64,000 bases of DNA, taken from the NCBI GenBank assembly GCA_003538625.1, contig DPRR01000025.1:168411-232410 (forward strand). Reading direction: 5' to 3'. A program made the translations under genes and the position numbers. Shown here piece after piece: positions 1 to 9,171 of the stretch (position 1 is its first letter; the number at the start of each line of letters is the position of its first letter). This DNA is from Ignavibacteriales bacterium. GTDB taxonomy: Bacteria > Bacteroidota > Ignavibacteria > Ignavibacteriales > Ignavibacteriaceae. The notes beneath the pieces were generated by a model that had not been told where the DNA came from, searched no databases, and saw nothing but the letters and a program-made list of their open reading frames with translations.

Positions 1-671
1 ATTAAAACCTGCACTGTTTGAAAAGTAAAATTATATTTTTTTATTTCTTTAAACCCTGAATTTGCCAATAACTTTTCAAGATTAACTTTCTCATCGAACT
101 CTTCAACAGAATCCGGCAAGTAAGTATAAGCTGCTTTATCTCCGGAAATTATTCCGCCTAGAACAGGTAAAATGTTTTTGAAATAAAATCTATAAATGCT
201 CTTAATAATTTTGTTGGAAGGCATTCTGAATTCGATGACAGTTGCTTTTCCATTTGGTTTTAAGATTCGATAAAAAGAATTAAATCCTTCCTGAATGTCA
301 TAAAAATTTCTTACTCCAAATGCTACAGTGATGTTAGTAAATGATTCGTTTTTAAAAGGAATATTTTCAGCAACCATTTGCACAAGTTTTCCGTCAATCC
401 ATTCTGATTTTTTATCAAACAACTTTAACATATTATGTGAAAAATCTGCACCGTAAATTTTTTGTACACGCATTTTCTTAGCCTGAATTGCAACATCACC
501 TGTACCGCAGGCAACATCCAGTAAAATTGATTGTGAATTTAATCCAGTAAGCTTTAATGCTTTTTTCCTCCAGTAAAAATCCAAACCAAAGCTTAAAAAA
601 TGATTTAGAAAATCATATCTGCCGGCAATGTTATCAAACATTAATTTTACTTGTTTCTTTTTCTCACTCAT
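1..671 (-). CDS. menG: Demethylmenaquinone methyltransferase, 3' end cut by window edge
   Basis: SAM-dependent C-methyltransferase that converts demethylmenaquinone to menaquinone, the last step of menaquinone synthesis (UbiE/MenG family). About 223 codons are visible from ATG at 671, with no stop before the window edge; family members are about 230-240 residues, so only the C-terminal end is missing. Near the start is the family signature FDNIAGRYDFLNHFLSFGLD. The SAM-binding loop DVACGTGD is at residues 52-59, and VAFGVRNF and RILKPNG follow further on. It starts 5 nt after the stop of the upstream PAP2-like gene, so the two are probably co-transcribed. MenG rather than UbiE is inferred from the menaquinone-based respiration expected in this lineage. 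Confidence 0.9.
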   Translation of the reverse strand, partial: MSEKKKQVKLMFDNIAGRYDFLNHFLSFGLDFYWRKKALKLTGLNSQSILLDVACGTGDVAIQAKKMRVQKIYGADFSHNMLKLFDKKSEWIDGKLVQMVAENIPFKNESFTNITVAFGVRNFYDIQEGFNSFYRILKPNGKATVIEFRMPSNKIIKSIYRFYFKNILPVLGGIISGDKAAYTYLPDSVEEFDEKVNLEKLLANSGFKEIKKYNFTFQTVQVL

Positions 672-676
672 TTCAA

Positions 677-1627
677 TCAATGCTTTTCATATTCAAAAAT
701 CTCTTTACCAATTTTTCTTTGCCACCAATTAAAAAATATTTTTCCACTCCACAAAGAAAAGATCATAAATGCCAATCCGCCAATTAAATCAATTACATAA
801 TGATACCATAGATATACTGTGGAAAATATTAATAGTGATCCGATCGGGATGAAGAAATATCTGCTGCGGCTTCTTAATCTTACAGAAAGATACATTACAA
901 TTAAAGTTATCATCGTGTGTCCGCTTGGAAACACATCACGTTGAACAACTGCTGCAGGATTTAACGTACCGGAAGGAATTCCTTCGCCCGTATTTGTCAT
1001 CTCTCTTAAATAATTTGTAAAATGTAATCCTGGTAAAGCTTGATTGATTGTGCTGAAATCGTGCAAAGTAAATCTTGGACCGATGCCCGGTAAGGAAAAA
1101 TATCCAAGGTAAGAAAGAAAAAATCCATAGATGATAGAGAAAAGTGCAAAATCCAATGCAACAAACCGGTCTTTCTTTAACAATGATAAGCAAAGAATTA
1201 TAGGGAGTAGATAAAACATTCCATAAACTATTTGAAGAATCTCTGTTAAAAGGGGACTGGAAAATTGATGAAGAAAATGTGTTGGATCGGTGCCGAACAT
1301 CCATCTGTCAATTGCAATAAACCAATCGTCATAATCATAAACACGAATTGGTTTTACCATGAAGAACAATTGCCTGAATGTAAGCAAAATTATTGGAGCA
1401 ATGTACCAATAATGAATTATTCGCCAAACCTTTTGATCGTTCAAAGCTTCTAAATATGAAATACCAAATGCAATTGCAATTACAACAAGATTAATAAAAA
1501 TCCAGTTAACAGAATTTTCAATTTTACTCTGAAAAATAAGATGTAGTAAAATTAAAAAAATCGAAAAGCTGATTACCACAACATCAAAAGCTTTTAATTT
1601 TTTTATTAAGGATTTTATACTTTTCAT
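677..1627 (-). CDS. PAP2-superfamily membrane phosphatase, Aur1-like
   Basis: Integral membrane protein of 316 residues with at least six hydrophobic segments. It has the C-terminal half of the PAP2 phosphatase active site: PSGH at residues 234-237, and a HYVID segment with His276 and Asp280. The GPR at 183-185 resembles the Aur1/inositol phosphotransferase-like branch (PAP2_3). Such enzymes hydrolyse or transfer lipid phosphate head groups on the outer face of the inner membrane; the substrate here is unknown. A TTG lies directly before the ATG at 1627 in the same frame; I chose the ATG. It sits between rsmA and menG in a tight minus-strand run. A role in lipid recycling is inference. Confidence 0.72.
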   Translation of the reverse strand: MKSIKSLIKKLKAFDVVVISFSIFLILLHLIFQSKIENSVNWIFINLVVIAIAFGISYLEALNDQKVWRIIHYWYIAPIILLTFRQLFFMVKPIRVYDYDDWFIAIDRWMFGTDPTHFLHQFSSPLLTEILQIVYGMFYLLPIILCLSLLKKDRFVALDFALFSIIYGFFLSYLGYFSLPGIGPRFTLHDFSTINQALPGLHFTNYLREMTNTGEGIPSGTLNPAAVVQRDVFPSGHTMITLIVMYLSVRLRSRSRYFFIPIGSLLIFSTVYLWYHYVIDLIGGLAFMIFSLWSGKIFFNWWQRKIGKEIFEYEKH

Positions 1628-1655
1628 CAATTAGTGTTAAATCTAAAAACCGGAT

Positions 1656-2435
1656 TTATTTTGTGCTGGTAAACTCAGCAAGTTTAATGAAGTCATCTAC
1701 CTTAAGCTGTTCTGCTCGTAAAGAAAGATCTATGCCACTTTCGCTAAAATTTACTTCGGCAAATATACCATTGCTAAGTGAATTTTTTAGTGTCTTTCGG
1801 CGATTTCCAAACGAAGATTTTACAATCGATTTGAATATTGAATTAAATTCGAAATTCTCTCTTTTTTCATTAAAAAAGATATGCACGACAGCTGAATCAA
1901 CATTTGGCTTTGGATAGAAAACGTTTCGAGATACTTTAAATGCTAATTTCGTGTTTCCAAAATACTCAAGTAAAACAGAAAGAATCCCGTAGTCCTTCGA
2001 TCCCATTTTAGCTGTCATTCTTTTAGCCACTTCATATTGCACCATAAATACAGCATCTTTTATAATCTGATTGTTTTCGAAAAGCTTAAATATGATAGGC
2101 GAGGTAATGTTATAAGGAATATTTCCAACGACTCTTAACTTTTGTCGATTTGAATTTATAAATTTATTCAAATCTAGTTTTAGAAAATCAGATTGTACTA
2201 AATTCAGATTTTTAAATTTATCCCTCAATTCATCAATAACCCGTTTATCGATTTCTATCGCGGTTAATCCGGTTTTAGTTTCTAAAAGCTTTTCAGTTAA
2301 TGCACCTCGTCCGGGACCAATTTCAATTATCTGATCATTTTCCTTAGGATCAATTTCTGCAATTATTTTTTTGATAATATTCTGGTCCTGGAGATAATTC
2401 TGACCAAATCTTTTTAAAGGTAAAATATTATTCAT
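1656..2435 (-). CDS. rsmA: 16S rRNA dimethyladenosine transferase RsmA (KsgA)
   Basis: Dimethylates two adjacent adenines in the 3' terminal hairpin of 16S rRNA during small-subunit maturation. The 259 residues match the family length. The N-terminal KRFGQNYLQD signature, the SAM-binding EIGPGRGALTE near residue 38 and the catalytic NIPYNITSP segment near residue 105 are all present. The C-terminal helical domain carries FGNRRKTLKNSL, also typical. ATG start at 2435. The gene heads a minus-strand run with the PAP2-like gene and menG, 28 nt apart from the first. It is divergent from the ROK kinase, leaving about 130 bp for two promoters. Confidence 0.95.
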   Translation of the reverse strand: MNNILPLKRFGQNYLQDQNIIKKIIAEIDPKENDQIIEIGPGRGALTEKLLETKTGLTAIEIDKRVIDELRDKFKNLNLVQSDFLKLDLNKFINSNRQKLRVVGNIPYNITSPIIFKLFENNQIIKDAVFMVQYEVAKRMTAKMGSKDYGILSVLLEYFGNTKLAFKVSRNVFYPKPNVDSAVVHIFFNEKRENFEFNSIFKSIVKSSFGNRRKTLKNSLSNGIFAEVNFSESGIDLSLRAEQLKVDDFIKLAEFTSTK

Positions 2436-2551
2436 AATAATTTAAATTTTGAACAATAAAATAGCGAAATTAACCTCTAAAATTTTAATCCGGTTTGTAT
2501 AAGAAATAGAAATCTTATAGTTTTCTGATGTCAACTTTCCAATTGAAAATC

Positions 2552-2557
2552 AAAGGA
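2552..2557 (+). promoter_or_regulatory. Ribosome binding site fixing the GTG start of the ROK kinase
   Basis: AAAGGAG-type sequence 7 nt upstream of GTG 2565. No in-frame ATG lies at a suitable distance, so this site supports initiation at GTG. Confidence 0.7.
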
Positions 2558-2564
2558 GTAATCA

Positions 2565-3542
2565 GTGCAGGAAAAATTTATAGTTAGCGTAGATATGGGG
2601 GGAACCAAAATCCTTGCCTCTGTCCTAAATTCTCAGAAGGGAATTATTGCTCGCCAGAAAAAACCAACTAATATAAACAGCGGAACAAGTGTTTATGTAA
2701 AAGACGTTGCAGCAATTGTATCAAAGGTAGTTTCAGAATCAAAACTTAAAAAAGATAATATTGCAGCAGTCTGTTTAGGAGTTCCAGGTTCCGTTAATCC
2801 ACATACTGGCATTATTGGGTTTGCACCAAATCTTGGAATTAAAAATTATAAAATGAAATCAGAGCTTGAAAAATTAATACCTTATCCTGTGCTTTTAGAA
2901 AATGATGTCAACCTTGGTGCACTTGGCATCAAGAGATTTGGAGTTGGAAAAAAGTCAGAGAATATGCTCGCTGTTTTTATCGGAACCGGCATTGGCGGGG
3001 GAATAATTATTAACGGAAAAATATATCGCGGGTTTAATTTTGTTGCAGGTGAGATAGGGCATATGCTTGTTCAAAAAAATGGTCCTAAATGCGGATGCGG
3101 AAAGAAAGGTTGTTTTGAAGCTATCGCAAGCAGGACGGCAATTGTTAACAATATTATCAGCGATGTTAAAAAATTGAAGAAGAAAAGTATCCTTTCAGAT
3201 CTGATAAAATCTAATCAACGAATTAAAAGCGGTGCTTTAAAAAATGCTATAGAAAAAAAAGATAAAGTTGTTACTAAAAGAATTACTGAAGCCTGTGAAA
3301 CTATCGGCGATGTTTTGGGCAGTGTTTCCAATTTGATGAACTTTGATTTGATTGTACTTGGCGGCGGAGTTATTGAGGCACTCAATGAATTTATGATGCC
3401 TATTATTAAAGAAGAATTTAAAAATCATGTTCTTGATGCATCAGCAAAAGGAGTTAAAATAGTTGCTTCAAAACTTGGTGATGATGCTGCGATTTATGGA
3501 GGACTAGAGCTTGTTGAAGAATTTTTAGGTATTAAAATTTAA
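2565..3542 (+). CDS. ROK-family sugar kinase, probable glucokinase
   Basis: Cytoplasmic ATP-dependent hexose kinase of the ROK family, 325 residues. The ATP-binding DMGGTK is at residues 10-15, followed by ENDVNLGALG with the catalytic Asp, the glycine-rich GTGIGGGI, and GEIGHMLV near 161. The zinc-binding CGCGKKGC cluster is near residue 175. The zinc motif and length fit bacterial ROK glucokinases; N-acetylmannosamine or fructose kinases share this architecture, so glucose is the likely but unproven substrate. No DNA-binding domain is fused at the N terminus, so it is an enzyme and not a ROK repressor. GTG start with a strong ribosome binding site. It stands alone on plus and converges on the ABC-F gene. 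Confidence 0.85.
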   Translation: MQEKFIVSVDMGGTKILASVLNSQKGIIARQKKPTNINSGTSVYVKDVAAIVSKVVSESKLKKDNIAAVCLGVPGSVNPHTGIIGFAPNLGIKNYKMKSELEKLIPYPVLLENDVNLGALGIKRFGVGKKSENMLAVFIGTGIGGGIIINGKIYRGFNFVAGEIGHMLVQKNGPKCGCGKKGCFEAIASRTAIVNNIISDVKKLKKKSILSDLIKSNQRIKSGALKNAIEKKDKVVTKRITEACETIGDVLGSVSNLMNFDLIVLGGGVIEALNEFMMPIIKEEFKNHVLDASAKGVKIVASKLGDDAAIYGGLELVEEFLGIKI

Positions 3543-3575
3543 GTTATTAACAAATTCTCTCAGTCAGATTTAATC

Positions 3576-5525
3576 TTAACTGAACTGAGATTCTATTTCA
3601 AATAATCTTTCTGATAATTCTTCCCATTTTTTTGTTGAAGAATCAAGCTCGGATTTTGTTTTGTTAAATCTGTTAGTAATATCTCTAGTTTGTTCACTGT
3701 TTGTATAAATATTAGGATCAGCTAATTTTTTTTCAAATTCCTTAATCTGATTCTCGTACGCGCTAATAATGATTTCTAACCGCGAAATTTCTTTAACTAA
3801 TTCTTTAGTTGCTTTATGTTTTTGCTGGCGTAATTCGGCTTCCAGTCTTTTTTGATCTTTACGATTTGTGACTTCAACCTTCTCTTTTTTCTCATAGGAT
3901 GGTTCATCTCTTTCAAGTAATGCTAATTCACGCTTAGAGAGAAAGTAATCAATATCACCCAAATAAGTTTTCAGTTTCCCTTTCCGGATATCCACTACTT
4001 TTGATGCAAGAGGTCTTAAAAAATCCACATCGTGCGAAACAAGAATTAAAGTTCCTTTGAAATCTAATAATGCTTTTTGCAGAATTAATTTTGAATTGTA
4101 ATCCAAATGGTTTGTGGGTTCATCAAGAATTATAAGATTGGCTTTGGTCAGTAGTATTTTACAAAGTGCAATTCTGCTTTTTTCACCACCGGAAAGAACC
4201 CCGACCTTTTTAAATACATCATCACCTGAAAAAAGAAATGAGCCAAGTAATGAACGTAATTGTCCTACGGTCTTATCTTCCGCAATTCCATCAACCGTTT
4301 CAATTATATCAATATCAGGATTTAAATTATCGGCAACATCCTGTGCATAATAAGATACTATTGTATTGTGTCCGAGAATTCTTTCCCCAGAATTAAAATC
4401 AATTACACCGGCTATTATTTTTGCAAGTGTAGATTTACCTGCACCATTCGGTCCAACGAAAGCAATTTTTTCGCCTTTTTCAATTTCGAAATCTATTCCG
4501 CTAAAAACATTTTTATCACCATAAGATTTGTATATCGAAGTCAATTTTATTGGCGTTCTTCCGCTTTGAGGCGGAGCAGGAAATCTAATATTAATTTCAC
4601 TTTTATCTTCAGGCAGTTCAACTAACTCAACTTTTTCAAGCTGTTTTATTCTGCTTTGCACTTGCCTTGATTTAGAAGCTTTATAACGAAATCTTTCTAT
4701 AAATCTTTGCGTCTCTTTTAACTTTTTCTGCTGCTGTTCAAATTGATGAATGGATAATTCATCTCTTTCAATTTTATATTGTATGTATGCATCATAACTG
4801 CCCTTAAAACTATAAAACTTACCCAGAAAAATTTCTAATGTACGGTTTGTAACCTGATTTATAAAATTTTTATCGTGGGATACAATCAACATTCCGCCTT
4901 TATATGCTTTTAAAAAATCGATAAGCCATTCAAGTGAATCTATATCAAGATGATTTGTTGGTTCATCCAATAATAAAATATCATTTTGCGATATAAGAAT
5001 TTTTGCCAGTGCAATTCGCATTTGCCAGCCGCCCGAAAAATGATCGGTTAGCCTCAAAAAATCATCTTCTGCAAAACCGAGTCCAATTAATATTTTTTCA
5101 ACTTTAGATTCAGCTGAGTAGGAATCCAGACCATCTAATTTATGATGAACTTCGCCCAGTTGATGTGCAAGATCCATCTGCTCTTCTTCCGTAAGATTTG
5201 GATCTGATAAGGCTTCCGCTAGTAAAGTCTCTTTATTCTGTAATTCCTTAATATCGGTCAAAGCGGATGATGCCTCTTCAATAAGTGTTTTGCCGATATG
5301 AGTCACATTATCCTGAGGTAGATAACCGATTGCGATACGTTTTTGTTTTAGTACTTCACCGGATTCCGGCTGCAGTAACCCTGCAATTATTTTAAGAAGT
5401 GAAGATTTGCCGGTTCCATTAGCACCGACCAATGAAATCTTATCACCGGAGGAAATTTTGTAGTTAACATCTTTAAAAAGATATTTGCCGCCAAATTGAA
5501 TTGAGATATTTGAAAGATCAATCAT
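3576..5525 (-). CDS. ABC-F family ATPase (Uup/YdiF type)
   Basis: Soluble protein of 649 residues with two ATP-binding cassettes and no membrane segment, the ABC-F layout. These proteins act on the ribosome, in translation or antibiotic protection, rather than in transport. Cassette 1 has Walker A GANGTGKS at 34-41, FSGGWQMR and LLLDEPTNHLD. Cassette 2 has GPNGAGKS near 357, LSGGEKSR and LILDEPTNHLD. The linker between them (about 240-300) is charged and helical like the P-site tRNA interaction motif. A C-terminal region from about 560 looks like the coiled coil of Uup/YdiF. It ends a minus run, 7 nt downstream of the PorZ-like gene. Housekeeping versus resistance type cannot be told from sequence alone. 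Confidence 0.85.
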   Translation of the reverse strand: MIDLSNISIQFGGKYLFKDVNYKISSGDKISLVGANGTGKSSLLKIIAGLLQPESGEVLKQKRIAIGYLPQDNVTHIGKTLIEEASSALTDIKELQNKETLLAEALSDPNLTEEEQMDLAHQLGEVHHKLDGLDSYSAESKVEKILIGLGFAEDDFLRLTDHFSGGWQMRIALAKILISQNDILLLDEPTNHLDIDSLEWLIDFLKAYKGGMLIVSHDKNFINQVTNRTLEIFLGKFYSFKGSYDAYIQYKIERDELSIHQFEQQQKKLKETQRFIERFRYKASKSRQVQSRIKQLEKVELVELPEDKSEINIRFPAPPQSGRTPIKLTSIYKSYGDKNVFSGIDFEIEKGEKIAFVGPNGAGKSTLAKIIAGVIDFNSGERILGHNTIVSYYAQDVADNLNPDIDIIETVDGIAEDKTVGQLRSLLGSFLFSGDDVFKKVGVLSGGEKSRIALCKILLTKANLIILDEPTNHLDYNSKLILQKALLDFKGTLILVSHDVDFLRPLASKVVDIRKGKLKTYLGDIDYFLSKRELALLERDEPSYEKKEKVEVTNRKDQKRLEAELRQQKHKATKELVKEISRLEIIISAYENQIKEFEKKLADPNIYTNSEQTRDITNRFNKTKSELDSSTKKWEELSERLFEIESQFS

Positions 5526-5532
5526 AGAAAAA

Positions 5533-7767
5533 CTATTCTCTTAACACGGCAATTTTTCCTGTTTCCACACTATTGCCTTCCTGATCGAAAGCGATAATGA
5601 TATAAACACCGCTGTTCACTAAATTTCCATTGTCATCGCGTCCATCCCAAAAAGCAGTTCTACCGCCGGGTGAAGAAAATTCTCTTACTAATTTTCCGGA
5701 AATAGTTACGATTTTTATATCTGTATTTCTGATCAGTCCGTCTATAGTTACCAGATTGCTGCCATTATCAATTACAAGTGGATTAGGATATATAGTTAAT
5801 CCATTAAAACTTTCAACAGGTAATATTGATGGGGTATCGAATGAAGTTAACCCAGATGCTGTTCCAACATAAACTCTCCCATTTTTTTCATCGATAGCAA
5901 TACTTTCAATCTGATCGGAGAGCAATGGGCTGTTCCTGGAATCTAATGTTGCAAGTAACTGGGTGCCGTCATTGTTAAGCAGAAATAATCCCTGATTTGT
6001 ACCTAACCATTTTTGGTTTAGTGGATCAACCGCTAAAGCATTAATGGTTTGTTGTCTAACAGAAAAAGAAGTAGTTATTCTTAACGGTGGATTAGTCGAT
6101 GTTAAAACAGTATTGAGATTGGAAATAATATTTACTCCCAAACTTGTTCCAACCCATAAGTCACCACGGCGATCAATAGCCAGGCTGTAAATAGCGTTGC
6201 TCGTCAATCCTTTTGATGTTGTAACATATCCGTAAGCATCATCGTTTGGGTCATCGTAAGTACCCTTTTCATTAAAATAAAATAATCCCAAACTTCCTTC
6301 ATTTCCCATAGTGTACCATTTAGTTCCGTACTGATCAATCACCAGGTTTTGTAATTCACTAAATCCTGCATGCTGTTCTAACGGATTTTTAAAGGAATAC
6401 CAAACATCATCCGGTGTTAACATATACAATGATTTTGTATCAGCAGCATTTAAATTTAAAATCCATAGATTATTTTTTGAGTCTTCTGCGAAACCTGTAA
6501 TTACTATAAAGTCAGGATTATTAGGGATATTACGCGTGGCAACCATACTTGTATTGCCGGAATGAAAACGAGTAATAACATTGTCCTTAATTTTTGCAAA
6601 ACCTATTCCCCAGCTGCCGGCATAAATTGAGTTATCGGAACTATTAAAAATTGAATAATAACTATTGCCAAAAAGTTCAGGATAGAGTTGAGAATTAAAT
6701 GTTTTCCATTCACTTCCATTAAATTCATATAATCCAACACCTGAAACATCTTTACCACTAGCTGACCATAAATTACTGTTTTTATCAACTACCATGTTCG
6801 GGAACTGATTTGCAGCTGGTCCATTTGGAAAAAGGAAACTTCCGTTTACATATATTCCTAAATCTGTGGCAACAATCAAACCAGAGTTTTCCTGAAAATC
6901 TATTTTTGTAGGCGCTGAATTAGTAGTGAATGTTTCAGTCAACGCAGTTCCATCATATACATAAACTTTATCATTAGTAAGTATATAGAGAGAATTATCT
7001 TTAATGGTCAGATCAATTATTTTTATACCGGGTAAAGTTAAATATGGCTGCCAAATTGTTCCGTTAAAAGAATATAAACCGGAATTTGTTCCGGCAATTA
7101 ATTGACTGTTAAAAAAAATAATAACATTAGTTCCTCCGGAAGGAAGTCCACTATTTTGATCATATACATTCCAGGATTCCGGAGCCGAAAGATTTGCTGC
7201 TCCCGCTTTCTGTATCGCGATTCCGGATTCTGTTGCCGCATATATCAAATCTGAAATTAAAACGCTGTTTACTTTTATATTAGATGTAAAATTGCCGAAC
7301 TTGAAATAAGTATCATAAAAAAAATAATTTTTTGCATCAACCAAAGAGATTCCAAAATCGGTTGCGATATAAATTGTGTCGCCGGCGATTGTTATATCAT
7401 TTATTTTTTTACTTGTTTTATCTGAATTAAAAATATCCAGTATGGAAAGAAAGGAATTAGTTTCAGGATTATAAACATCTAACTGACCACTTGCACTTCC
7501 AAACCAGACTTTATTTTCATTATCTATTCCAATAGCAGTAAGTTCAGTTCCATTTAACCCATCCGATTTACTGTAAGTTTTAAAACTGTTATCTGCAACA
7601 TTATAAAAATATGCACCGCCTTGTGCAGCAGCCCAAATTCCCGTTGATGTAGTGGCAATATCTTTTACAGATTTCATATCTGCATAATTATGCCAATTGG
7701 TTTGTTGCTGCGGATAGGATGAGAAAGCAAAAATTAATGCAAAACTGAGTGATATGATATTTTTCAT
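5533..7767 (-). CDS. PorZ-like secreted beta-propeller protein with T9SS-type C-terminal domain
   Basis: Secreted protein of 744 residues. A signal peptide (about 1-19) precedes two propeller-like arrays of short repeats of the form 'GIWAAAQGG', 'KVWFGSASG' and 'IYIATDFGI'. A C-terminal beta-sandwich (about 660-744) begins IYPNPL and carries an FlgD-like FWDGRDDNGNLVNSGVY segment. The N-terminal pattern (WHNY, GG-YFY, SDGLNG, KINDI, IYAATESGI) resembles PorZ, the T9SS surface protein that helps deliver anionic LPS to cargo, and the length is close to PorZ. It may therefore be a T9SS component rather than ordinary cargo. 'Two-component regulator propeller' would be the generic name. It lies between ribH and the ABC-F gene with no functional link visible. 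Confidence 0.65.
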   Translation of the reverse strand: MKNIISLSFALIFAFSSYPQQQTNWHNYADMKSVKDIATTSTGIWAAAQGGAYFYNVADNSFKTYSKSDGLNGTELTAIGIDNENKVWFGSASGQLDVYNPETNSFLSILDIFNSDKTSKKINDITIAGDTIYIATDFGISLVDAKNYFFYDTYFKFGNFTSNIKVNSVLISDLIYAATESGIAIQKAGAANLSAPESWNVYDQNSGLPSGGTNVIIFFNSQLIAGTNSGLYSFNGTIWQPYLTLPGIKIIDLTIKDNSLYILTNDKVYVYDGTALTETFTTNSAPTKIDFQENSGLIVATDLGIYVNGSFLFPNGPAANQFPNMVVDKNSNLWSASGKDVSGVGLYEFNGSEWKTFNSQLYPELFGNSYYSIFNSSDNSIYAGSWGIGFAKIKDNVITRFHSGNTSMVATRNIPNNPDFIVITGFAEDSKNNLWILNLNAADTKSLYMLTPDDVWYSFKNPLEQHAGFSELQNLVIDQYGTKWYTMGNEGSLGLFYFNEKGTYDDPNDDAYGYVTTSKGLTSNAIYSLAIDRRGDLWVGTSLGVNIISNLNTVLTSTNPPLRITTSFSVRQQTINALAVDPLNQKWLGTNQGLFLLNNDGTQLLATLDSRNSPLLSDQIESIAIDEKNGRVYVGTASGLTSFDTPSILPVESFNGLTIYPNPLVIDNGSNLVTIDGLIRNTDIKIVTISGKLVREFSSPGGRTAFWDGRDDNGNLVNSGVYIIIAFDQEGNSVETGKIAVLRE

Positions 7768-7873
7768 TTGGAATCCTAAATAGTTAAAAACAGTAAATAT
7801 TATATCAATATCTTCTCAATTGTTGTTATAAAAATAGAATAAATATTTTTTAATAAAAGCAGTAAAAAATTTC

Positions 7874-8335
7874 CTAAATCAGTTTGAAGAGATCTGCCAT
7901 TTCCAAAGCTGCTAACGCACAGTCCCACCCTTTATTACCGGACTTTGTTCCGGCTCTTTCAATCGCCTGTTCGATCGTATCTGTAGTCAAAACTCCAAAA
8001 ATAACCGGAAGGGAATGTTTTTGTGAAACCAGAGATATCCCATTACTGGCTGCAGACGCAACAAAATCAAAATGAGGTGTTGCCCCTCTAATAATAACCC
8101 CGAGGCAAATTATTGCATCGTATTTTTTTTTAGCTGCTAATCTATCGGCTGTTGAAGCCAGCTCGAATGCACCCGGCACTTTTATAATATCGATATTATT
8201 TTCATTAACACCGTGTTTAAGTAAGCAATCATTTGCAGCTTTAAGCAATCCCTCGCCTATAAAATCATTAAATTTACTCTGAATAATTGCAAATTTTTTT
8301 CCGGTTCCTATTAACTTTCCTTCAATTGGTTTCAT
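7874..8335 (-). CDS. ribH: 6,7-dimethyl-8-ribityllumazine synthase
   Basis: Penultimate enzyme of riboflavin synthesis; condenses 5-amino-6-ribitylaminouracil with dihydroxybutanone phosphate. The 153 residues match the family. Visible motifs are PGAFELA for substrate binding, CLGVIIRGATPHFDFV with the catalytic His near residue 85, and the C-terminal GNKGWDCALAALEM. It overlaps the end of the PHP gene by 4 nt (ATGA), so translation is probably coupled. No other rib gene is nearby, so the pathway is scattered in this genome. Confidence 0.95.
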   Translation of the reverse strand: MKPIEGKLIGTGKKFAIIQSKFNDFIGEGLLKAANDCLLKHGVNENNIDIIKVPGAFELASTADRLAAKKKYDAIICLGVIIRGATPHFDFVASAASNGISLVSQKHSLPVIFGVLTTDTIEQAIERAGTKSGNKGWDCALAALEMADLFKLI

Positions 8336-9168
8336 TGTTTTATTGCATTCCTTAAAATTTGTTTTTGCATAGCTTCTATTTTTGAATGAGCTACCGAATA
8401 TTTCCCTAAGTTGGAATAATCATTTCTATCTCCACCATGAAAATCAGAACCACCGCTTTCAAGCAAGAAAAATTCATTTACAATTCCCCTGTAATGTTTT
8501 ACCAGATGAGGTAAATGTGAAGGATGAACAACTTCAATTCCATCCAGCCCTGCATCAATTAACTCAACCATTATAGCATCAGGCAGATTGCCGGGATGAG
8601 CAATAAATGAAAGTCCTCCAGCATCATTAATAATTTTAAAAGCACTTCTTGGTGAAACATGAACTTTTCTTTCGTAAGCAGGTCCACCATTACCAATATA
8701 TTTACTAAAAGCTTCAAAGTAGTTAGAGACTAATCCCTTTTTGACCAAAACCTTTGCAATATGCGGCCTGCCAACTGCTGAATTACGTGCTAAAGTTAAC
8801 ACATCATCTAATTCTATTACAAGTCCAAGTTCTTTAAGTTTTTCAATAATGATAATCGCACGCTTTATTCTTTCAGCTCTAAAAAACTTAAGATATTCCT
8901 CTAATTGTTTATTTGCAGGATCAAAGAAATAAGCTAAAAGATGAACTTCACGATCCCTTATATCAGAACTAATCTCTAAACCAGGAATCACTTCTACTCC
9001 TAATTTTTTACCGGCTTCTGTGGCTTCGCTTATTCCGCCAACTGTATCGTGATCAGTGACCGAAATTATGTCGATTCCCGCCTCTTTAACTTTTAATATT
9101 AGTTCCTCTGGTGAGTGCTGTCCATCCGAATAATATGTGTGCATATGTAAATCAATTTTTCCACCCAT
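8332..9168 (-). CDS. PHP-domain phosphoesterase (TrpH/YciV-like)
   Basis: Cytoplasmic metal-dependent phosphoesterase of 278 residues. Metal ligands sit in HMHTYYSDG (residues 7-15), TDHDTVGG (about 38-45), the central HPGNLPD and the C-terminal GGSDFHGG. This is the layout of the TrpH/YciV branch, whose E. coli member (RNase AM) degrades short RNAs and 3',5'-bisphosphonucleosides. The substrate here is inferred from family only. It lies 3 nt downstream of the Crp/Fnr gene and overlaps ribH by 4 nt, giving a three-gene run crp-php-ribH. Confidence 0.82.
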   Translation of the reverse strand: MGGKIDLHMHTYYSDGQHSPEELILKVKEAGIDIISVTDHDTVGGISEATEAGKKLGVEVIPGLEISSDIRDREVHLLAYFFDPANKQLEEYLKFFRAERIKRAIIIIEKLKELGLVIELDDVLTLARNSAVGRPHIAKVLVKKGLVSNYFEAFSKYIGNGGPAYERKVHVSPRSAFKIINDAGGLSFIAHPGNLPDAIMVELIDAGLDGIEVVHPSHLPHLVKHYRGIVNEFFLLESGGSDFHGGDRNDYSNLGKYSVAHSKIEAMQKQILRNAIKQ

Positions 9169-9171
9169 AAA

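Noticed and set aside
936..1304. 122-codon ORF opposite frame within the PAP2-like gene
   Set aside because: Shadow of the PAP2-like reading frame; no domain and overlaps it completely.
3558..3590. Hairpin TCTCAGT / ACTGAGA between the ROK and ABC-F genes
   Set aside because: Possible shared terminator, but the arms are short, the loop is long, and it overlaps the ABC-F stop codon without a T tract.
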